Shown: positions 27,954-33,164 of the stretch, piece by piece
Layout: each line of letters begins with the position of its first letter
Numbering within the stretch: position 1 is the first letter of the stretch
Source: an uncultured Anaerolineae bacterium
GTDB taxonomy: Bacteria > Chloroflexota > Anaerolineae > Anaerolineales > Villigracilaceae
DNA: 33,164 nt
Reading direction: 5' to 3'
Assembly (NCBI GenBank): GCA_903908605.1
Contig: CAIVSQ010000378.1
Location: 1 to 33,164, forward strand
Position numbers and translations under genes: made by a program
The notes under the pieces: model-generated
Told to the model about the DNA's origin: nothing
The model's database searches: none
What the model saw: the letters and a program-made list of their open reading frames with translations, nothing else

Positions 27954-28787
27954 ATGAAAAACAAACCAGCCGAATGTCGCTTTTACTTTGTAGATGAAGC
28001 CGGAGATACAACTCTCTTTGGGCAGCGTGGCAAGGTTTTAATTGGCGAGGAAGGTTGTTCACGTTTTTTTATTTTGGGCGTTCTGGATATTCCTGACCCG
28101 CTTTCGCTTGAACTGGAATTGAACACTTTACGCCAGGCTTTGCTGGCTGACCCTTATTTCAAAAAAGTGCCATCCATGCAACCAGAAGCGCGCAAAACTG
28201 CTCTGATGTTCCACGCCAAAGACGATGTGCCAGAAGTGCGGCGCGAGGTGTTTGCCTTGCTGCAAAAGCACGAACTTCGATTTTTGGCAGTTGTACGCGA
28301 CAAACAAAAAGTTTTGGAATATGTCCGGAAGCGCAATATGCTCGATCTTGATTATCGCTATACACCAAATGACCTGTACGATTATATGGTCAGGGTGTTA
28401 TTCAAAAATCTCCTGCACCAGGACGAACGTTACGAAATTTACTTTTCGAAGCGTTGGAAACAGGACCGCACCGAGGCACTGGGGCTGGCATTAAAAACGG
28501 CGCAAGATCGCTTTGCCCAGCAGTGGGGTATTGTTCACTCGCCTGAGATTAAGGTTATTCCCAAAAATTCTCATGAGAGTGGTGGATTCCAGGCGGTCGA
28601 TTATTTTTTGTGGTCATTGCAACGATTTTATGAACGCAGAGAAGATCGTTACCTTGATTTACTGTGGAAATCCTTTCGGCTGGTGCATGACTTGGACGAT
28701 ACACGAACAACCCCGTATGGCGTATATTACACACAAAAAAAGCCGCTAAATATAGCGGCTTTGGAAAATTACTTGCCAGGGATATAG
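27954..28787 (+). CDS. DUF3800 domain protein
   Basis: A 277-aa protein. The N-terminal strand YFVDEAGDTTLF has D14-E15 of the DUF3800 signature (D-E-S/A-G), a family with an RNase H-like fold. The C-terminal motif QAVDYFLWSLQRFYE places D216 in the other conserved acidic position, followed by RYLDLLW. The fold and acidic residues suggest a metal-dependent nuclease, but activity is unproven for most members. It starts 3 bp after the SNF2 helicase stop, with the RBS inside the end of that gene (GTGTGAAAG), so it is part of the same transcript. DUF3800 proteins often occur in defence or mobile contexts; here it may be an effector or accessory nuclease. Confidence 0.88.
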   Translation: MKNKPAECRFYFVDEAGDTTLFGQRGKVLIGEEGCSRFFILGVLDIPDPLSLELELNTLRQALLADPYFKKVPSMQPEARKTALMFHAKDDVPEVRREVFALLQKHELRFLAVVRDKQKVLEYVRKRNMLDLDYRYTPNDLYDYMVRVLFKNLLHQDERYEIYFSKRWKQDRTEALGLALKTAQDRFAQQWGIVHSPEIKVIPKNSHESGGFQAVDYFLWSLQRFYERREDRYLDLLWKSFRLVHDLDDTRTTPYGVYYTQKKPLNIAALENYLPGI

Positions 28788-28916
28788 AACTGAACTGACC
28801 GTAGTCAGACAATTACACGGCCTGAAGCCGAACTTTGTCCACTGGCTATTAAATTATAGCACAAAGGTACAATTGAAAGCAAATCTATCCTAACCCTATC
28901 ACTCAGTTTATGGATT
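28788..28916. other. Short AT-rich gap between DUF3800 and GxxExxY genes
   Basis: Contains GGTACAAT at about 28866-28873, possibly a -10 for the next gene, and on the minus strand TGTGCTATAAT at about 28853-28863, an extended -10 that would point back across the DUF3800 gene. Both are weak on their own. No gene. Confidence 0.3.
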
Positions 28917-29369
28917 ATGCCAAACGTCGCTTTAACTTATAAACCTATGGACATCGAAGAAATTGGCAAACAAATAGTAGACTCGACCATCCTGGTCCAC
29001 CGTGCCCTCGGACCTGGCTTGCTTGAATCCGCCTACCAGGCCTGCCTGGCCTACGAACTGCGCCAGCGCGGCCTGCACGTCGAAACCGAAGTACATCAGC
29101 CTGTCCTCTATGATGGCCAGCAACTGGACGCTGGTTACCGACTGGATATGCTTGTGGAGCACACCGTCATCATCGAAAACAAAGCCGTAGAAACCCTCCT
29201 GCCCATCCACGAAGCCCAACTGCTCACCTATCTCAAGTTGAGTGGTTTATGGCTTGGTTTCTTAATCAATTGGAACACGGTCAGGGTAAAAGAGGGAATT
29301 AAACGAATGGTCAACGGGCAAAAACCGTTTTACCACGAAGAACACAAAGAGCCGCTAAGAAAACCTTAA
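28917..29369 (+). CDS. GxxExxY protein (PD-(D/E)XK-like small protein)
   Basis: A 150-aa protein, or 140 aa if translation starts at the second ATG (28947, MDIEEIG), which fits family N-termini better; neither start has a good RBS. The name motif is in GPGLLESAY, with G, E and Y in the right spacing. The nuclease-like core YRLDMLVEHTVIIENKAVE and the LLTYLKLSGLWLGFLINW strand-helix follow, as in the family. Proteins of this family usually end soon after GIKRMVNG; here the frame runs on through YHEEHKEPLRKP, which is encoded by an inverted repeat that begins at 29332. The role is unknown; members occur near defence genes and repeats in many genomes. It separates the DUF3800 gene from the methyltransferase. 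Confidence 0.88.
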   Translation: MPNVALTYKPMDIEEIGKQIVDSTILVHRALGPGLLESAYQACLAYELRQRGLHVETEVHQPVLYDGQQLDAGYRLDMLVEHTVIIENKAVETLLPIHEAQLLTYLKLSGLWLGFLINWNTVRVKEGIKRMVNGQKPFYHEEHKEPLRKP

Positions 29370-29401
29370 AAACACTTCGTGTTCCTACGTGCCTTCGTGG
29401 T
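29332..29401. repeat. Inverted repeat, island family copy 2 (overlaps the GxxExxY 3' end)
   Basis: Exactly 70 bp, with ACCACGAAG at the left end and CTTCGTGGT at the right end, and an inner GCTAAGAAAACCTTAAAAACAC. The left arm supplies the last codons and the stop of the GxxExxY gene. A second 70-bp copy follows 16 bp later. Confidence 0.85.
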
Positions 29402-29417
29402 AAAAACAAAACCTTGA

Positions 29418-29487
29418 ACCACGAAGCACACAAAGAGCCACCAAGAAAACCTTAAAAAACCTTTGTGTTTCTTTGTGTCTTCGTGGT
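29418..29487. repeat. Inverted repeat, island family copy 3
   Basis: Exactly 70 bp, with arms ACCACGAAGCACACAAAGAG and TTTGTGTCTTCGTGGT around CCACCAAGAAAACC. It is very similar to copy 2 and to the copy at 24204-24266. It lies between the GxxExxY gene and the methyltransferase gene. Confidence 0.85.
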
Positions 29488-29560
29488 AAATGAATTTTTC
29501 GTGCCTTCGTAGTAAATGAATTTTTCGTGCCTTCGTAGTAAATGAATTATTTTTCGTGGT
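29488..29560 (+). repeat. Tandem 26-bp repeats before the methyltransferase gene
   Basis: Two identical 26-bp units (29488-29513 and 29514-29539; AAATGAATTTTTCGTGCC then TTCGTAGT) and a shortened third (29540-29560). The unit is a duplicated right arm of the inverted repeat. The methyltransferase start codon follows 14 bp later, so a change in copy number would alter its leader. Confidence 0.85.
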
Positions 29561-29574
29561 AAAAAGAGAGTCAC

Positions 29575-32500
29575 ATGCAAACTCGCACCCGCAACCCCTT
29601 CACCACCATCCACACCGAAGGCGCACTGCTGCCCTCTGATTTGCTTCAGCGCATCCTGGATTACGACAAAAGCCTGCCAGGTCTCACGCCAGAAGCCTAT
29701 CACCTCTCAGGCGAGAAACTCAACGAAGCCATCAACCGCTCGTGGAACCGGCTGCAGGGAGCCTGGGCCGCCTTCAGCACATCACGCAACCGCCTGGGTG
29801 AAAGCGACGCCGCTACAGGGTTGACTCGCGATCGTTGGCTCTACCCTCTTTTTGACGAATTGGATTTTGGACGCCTGCAGCCTGCCAGGGGCCTGGAAAT
29901 TGACGGCAAGCCATACGCCATCTCGCACCTGTGGACGGCGGTGCCGATCCACCTGGTCGGCTGTGGCGTTGACCTGGAGAAGCGCTCGGCTGGCGTGGTG
30001 GGCGCTTCCAAAGCCAGCCCGCACAGCCTGCTGCAGGAATACCTCAATCGTTCGCCAGAATCGCAATGGGGCATTGTCTCCAACGGATTGCGTCTGCGCG
30101 TGCTGCGCGATAACGCCACCCTCACCCGCCAGGCCTTCCTCGAATTTGACCTGGAAGCCATGTTCGATGGTGAAGTCTATGCCGATTTTGCCCTGCTGTG
30201 GCTGATCTGCCACCAATCCCGGCTGGAAGTAGCAGAAGGCGCAAGCGAATGTGCGCTCGAACAATGGTCAAAATCTGCCCAGGATCAGGGTACCCGCGCG
30301 CTAACCAAGCTGCGCGCCGGCGTGGAGCAAGCCATCGCCGCCCTCGGCAGCGGCTTCTTAAAGACCCAATCCAACCAGAAATTGCGCGGCGACCTGCGCT
30401 CTGGCGCACTGGCCACCCAGGATTACTACCGCCAGCTGCTCCGGCTGGTCTACCGCCTGATCTTCCTCTTTGTGGCCGAAGACCGCGACCTGCTCTTTGA
30501 CCCGGCCTCCACCCCCAAAGCGCGCGAACGCTACCTCAAATACTACTCGCTCCAGCGCCTGCGCCGCCTGGCCGCCCGCAACCGCGGCAGCCGCCACCCG
30601 GACCTATATGAGTCGCTCAAGCAAGTCATGGATCTATTGGCCGGGACATCCGCCAAGGAAGAATCGCGCCTGGCACTGGGCTTACCCGTCCTGGGCGGCT
30701 TTCTCTTCTCCGATGCCGCCCTGCCCGACCTGGATGCAGCCGAACTGGAAAACGAAAGCCTGCTGACCGCCCTGCGCCACCTGACCCAGATCGAGGAAGG
30801 CAGCACCCGCCGCGCCGTCGATTACAAAAACCTCGGCTCCGAAGAACTGGGCGGCATCTACGAAAGCCTGCTCGAACTGCACCCACTCATCAACACCGAC
30901 TCAGCCTCCTTCCAGCTCACCTCGGTGGCTGGCAACGAACGCAAAGAAACCGGCAGCTACTACACCCCCTCCAGCCTCATCCAGGTCCTGCTCGATTCGG
31001 CCCTCGACCCGGTCATCGAGCAAGCATTGGAAAGTGCAAAAACTTTAACCACAAAAGACACAAAGGGAGAAAATGAAAATCCAGGCCCTACTTCGTTCTC
31101 CTCTGTGACCCTTGGTGATCTTCGTGGTTCAAAAGAATTAGCCCTGCTGAATCTTAAGGTTTGCGACCCGGCCTGCGGTTCCGGCCACTTCCTGGTGGCT
31201 GCCGCACACCGCATCGCCCGCCGGCTGGCCCAGCTGCGCACCGGCGAAGGTGAACCCGCCCCCGAAGCCATGCGCACCGCCCTGCGCGAGGTGATCAGCC
31301 ACTGTATTTACGGTGTCGATATCAACCCCATGTCGGTTGAACTGTGCAAGGTCAGCCTGTGGATGGAAGCGATCGAACCGGGCAAGCCGCTCTCCTTCCT
31401 GGATGCGCACATCCAGTGTGGCAACAGCCTGGTGGGGGTTGGCCCCAAAATGGACATCAACACGCTGGAGATCCCGGACGAAGCCTTCAACCCGGTCACC
31501 GGCGATCACAAGCCCACATCCTCCCTGCTAAAAAAGCGCAACAAGCAGGAACGTGCCGGGCAGGAAAGCCTGTTTATCACCCTGCTCAAAACCCAGGAAG
31601 ACCTGGAGGCCTGGCTGGCCGGGCGTGCCCGCGCCGTGGAAGTCATGCCAGAAGACAGCCCCGAGCAGGTGCAAGCCAAAGCCCTGGCCTACCGGCAGGT
31701 GAACGAATCTGCCCAGTACCAGAAACAGAAACAGATCGCCGACCTGTGGACAGCGGCCTTCTTCTGGCCAATCAAGGAACCCAAAACCGCCTCCTACGAA
31801 CTCAGTGCTCCCACCCAGGGCCAACTGCGCCGCCTGCGCGCGGGCAGTCAGAACCAACCCGGGCTGCAGGACGAAGTAAAGCGTTTGAGCCAGGAAGTAA
31901 ACTTCTTTCACTGGCCCCTTGCTTTTCCGGACGTGAACGCCCAGGGAGGTTTTGACTGCATCCTCGGCAACCCGCCCTGGGAAAGAATCAAGCTGCAGGA
32001 AGAAGAGTTTTTTGCCGCGCGTGATCCCAATATCGTCCTGGCAGCCAACAAAGCCGCCCGGCAGCGACTGATTGACAGCCTGCCACAAACCAACCCGACC
32101 CTGGCCCTTGATTTTGAAAATGCCAAACATGCCGCCGAGTGTTCATCCAAGTTTGTGCGCATCTCCAATCGCTATAAATTGACCGCCGTTGGCGATGTTA
32201 ACACCTACGCCCTTTTCGCCGAGCACGGCCGTGACCTGGCGTGCGGACGCACTGGCATTATCCTGCCGACCGGCATTGCCACCGATGACACCACCAAAGA
32301 CTTCTTTGGCGACCTGGTGGAAAAGCGCTCGATTGCCTCGCTCTTTGACTTTGAGAACCGTGAAGCAATTTTCCAGGGTGTTCACCGAAGTTATAAATTC
32401 TGCCTGCTGACCCTTTCCAGCCAGCCGGTCCAGACCAGCGAATTTGTCTTTTTCGCCACGCGCACCCAACACCTGCAAGACCCACGCCGCCGTTTTTCGC

Positions 32501-33039
32501 TTGCCCCGGCCGAAATTGCGCTCTTCAACCCCAACACCCGCACCATGCCCGTCTTCCGCACCCGCCAGGATGCCGAATTGACCCGCAAAATTTACCAGCG
32601 CGTACCAGTTCTCGAAAACGAGCGCACCGGGCAAAACCCGTGGGGTGTACGTTTTTTGCGAATGATTGACATGTCAAATGACAGCGGCCTGTTCAGTGAC
32701 CAGCCACGGGAGGGATATGTTCGTTTATTTGAAGGGAAAATGGTTCAGGCGTATGATCATCGTGCTGCTGGTGTTATGACAATCGTCGAAAATTTAAAGA
32801 GACCTGGACAACCAGTTGATACATCGCTTGGCGAACATCAGAATCCAAAATTTCTACCTAAACCACAATATTGGGTGTCAGAAATAATTGTTAGGGAAAG
32901 AATCCTTAGCAAAACTCCTAATTGGTTCATAGGATTTAAAAGCGTAACTAGTTCGACAAACGAACGAACATTTATTTCTACTTTATTACCTTTTAGCGGT
33001 GTGGGGAACTCAATGCCAATAATATTAGCTAAAGTGTAA
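29575..33039 (+). CDS. Eco57I-like N6-adenine DNA methyltransferase (class I/PglX-like), C-terminus probably truncated
   Basis: A 1154-aa protein with an AGAGAG-type RBS. After an N-terminal helical region (about residues 1-460) comes GSYYTPSSLIQVLLD, then SAM-binding motif I D531-PACGSG537-HFL, motif X-like features, and motif IV N799-PPW802 (ILGNPPWERIK), typical of gamma-class adenine-N6 enzymes of Eco57I, PglX and DrmMI types. Its job would be to mark host DNA for the island's helicases or nucleases. Two oddities are visible. A palindromic repeat is inserted in frame at residues about 491-518. From about 32650 the DNA becomes AT-rich with different codon choice, and the protein stops after GVGNSMPIILAKV, where relatives continue with a conserved FDYVARQK-like segment and ~150 more residues. 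I infer exchange or loss of the target-recognition end. Confidence 0.85.
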   Translation: MQTRTRNPFTTIHTEGALLPSDLLQRILDYDKSLPGLTPEAYHLSGEKLNEAINRSWNRLQGAWAAFSTSRNRLGESDAATGLTRDRWLYPLFDELDFGRLQPARGLEIDGKPYAISHLWTAVPIHLVGCGVDLEKRSAGVVGASKASPHSLLQEYLNRSPESQWGIVSNGLRLRVLRDNATLTRQAFLEFDLEAMFDGEVYADFALLWLICHQSRLEVAEGASECALEQWSKSAQDQGTRALTKLRAGVEQAIAALGSGFLKTQSNQKLRGDLRSGALATQDYYRQLLRLVYRLIFLFVAEDRDLLFDPASTPKARERYLKYYSLQRLRRLAARNRGSRHPDLYESLKQVMDLLAGTSAKEESRLALGLPVLGGFLFSDAALPDLDAAELENESLLTALRHLTQIEEGSTRRAVDYKNLGSEELGGIYESLLELHPLINTDSASFQLTSVAGNERKETGSYYTPSSLIQVLLDSALDPVIEQALESAKTLTTKDTKGENENPGPTSFSSVTLGDLRGSKELALLNLKVCDPACGSGHFLVAAAHRIARRLAQLRTGEGEPAPEAMRTALREVISHCIYGVDINPMSVELCKVSLWMEAIEPGKPLSFLDAHIQCGNSLVGVGPKMDINTLEIPDEAFNPVTGDHKPTSSLLKKRNKQERAGQESLFITLLKTQEDLEAWLAGRARAVEVMPEDSPEQVQAKALAYRQVNESAQYQKQKQIADLWTAAFFWPIKEPKTASYELSAPTQGQLRRLRAGSQNQPGLQDEVKRLSQEVNFFHWPLAFPDVNAQGGFDCILGNPPWERIKLQEEEFFAARDPNIVLAANKAARQRLIDSLPQTNPTLALDFENAKHAAECSSKFVRISNRYKLTAVGDVNTYALFAEHGRDLACGRTGIILPTGIATDDTTKDFFGDLVEKRSIASLFDFENREAIFQGVHRSYKFCLLTLSSQPVQTSEFVFFATRTQHLQDPRRRFSLAPAEIALFNPNTRTMPVFRTRQDAELTRKIYQRVPVLENERTGQNPWGVRFLRMIDMSNDSGLFSDQPREGYVRLFEGKMVQAYDHRAAGVMTIVENLKRPGQPVDTSLGEHQNPKFLPKPQYWVSEIIVRERILSKTPNWFIGFKSVTSSTNERTFISTLLPFSGVGNSMPIILAKV
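31047..31129. repeat. Inverted repeat copy 4, inserted in frame in the methyltransferase gene
   Basis: The left arm AACCACAAAAGACACAAAGG and the right arm CCTTGGTGATCTTCGTGGTT are imperfect complements of the island repeat family. It is translated as TTKDTKGENENPGPTSF and a following SVTLGDLRG stretch, residues absent from relatives, which pass directly from the upstream helix to LKVCDPACGSG. Confidence 0.75.
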
Positions 33040-33164
33040 TCTTCTTCCTTTTTGATAACCACCGTACGAGCAATGTGCGTGATGGTCCAAAACAAAAACA
33101 AGATGGTAAATGCACTCAACAAGGCGGACAAACTATTCACCATCACGGCCACTTGAGTAGGGTC
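33040..33164 (-). other. Possible end of an unrelated minus-strand membrane-protein gene at the right edge
   Basis: The last ~125 bp carry an open minus-strand frame entering from the right edge, with a convincing hydrophobic helix (LLSAFTILFLFWTITH) and then a charged tail (ARTVVIKKEED). No plus-strand frame here continues the methyltransferase. Beyond about 33035 the minus frame runs into antisense of the methyltransferase, so its true end is unclear. This could mark a recombination or assembly junction. Confidence 0.35.

Noticed and set aside
32838-33152. A 104-aa minus-strand gene at the right edge
   Set aside because: Its larger part is antisense to the methyltransferase; only the first ~40 codons look like protein, so I record the edge as a possible gene end rather than a full gene.

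Overview
The window looks like a moderately GC-rich chromosome segment from a filamentous-type Chloroflexota bacterium, most likely Anaerolineae. The grounds are gene style only: a soluble-adenylyl-cyclase-like giant (cyclase-cyclase-ATPase-TPR), an exported M23/PA14/NBR1-like multidomain protein, a CSLREA-type fragment, lipoproteins with LAGC lipoboxes, and many dispersed palindromic repeats. No rRNA or tRNA gene was seen, so the taxonomy is an inference.

Layout. 1-850 is non-coding and filled with copies of a ~95-100 bp interspersed repeat plus a long perfect hairpin. 860-2581 (-) is a metalloprotease-like lipoprotein; 3007-6624 (+) is a large secreted multidomain protein ending at a strong terminator-like hairpin. 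6840-7672 (+) is a DUF559/Vsr-like nuclease gene broken by two single-base homopolymer expansions. 8153-12673 (+) holds a small lipoprotein and the cyclase/ATPase/TPR signalling protein. 12674-13415 holds another hairpin and more copies of the same repeat. 13416-13748 (-) is a truncated CSLREA protein. 14174-18325 (-) is a compact operon: membrane-anchored serine hydrolase, NarL-type histidine kinase, LuxR-type response regulator.

18754-33039 (+) is a defence island. In order: a 62-aa ribbon-helix-helix-like protein, a 1746-aa DEAD/DEAH helicase with DUF1998 and a C-terminal Vsr-like nuclease domain (coupled by an ATGA overlap), a 176-aa unknown protein overlapping a broken nucleotidyltransferase gene, a 948-aa SNF2-type helicase resembling DrmD of DISARM, a DUF3800 protein, a GxxExxY protein, and an Eco57I-like class N6-adenine methyltransferase of 1154 aa. 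The methyltransferase plus two helicases recall class 1 DISARM, and the giant DUF1998 helicase recalls DruE of Druantia. I see no separate DrmB or phospholipase-D DrmC, and nuclease activity instead appears fused to the large helicase. My reading is an anti-phage modification/restriction system of DISARM-like logic with a non-standard composition.

The island is also decorated by its own family of 60-85 bp inverted repeats (arms ACCACGAAG.../...CTTCGTGGT). One copy sits in frame inside the methyltransferase just before its SAM-binding motif, and one forms the C-terminus of the GxxExxY protein. The methyltransferase's last ~130 codons are AT-rich and the protein stops early, as if a target-recognition segment had been exchanged or the gene broken close to the right edge of the window.
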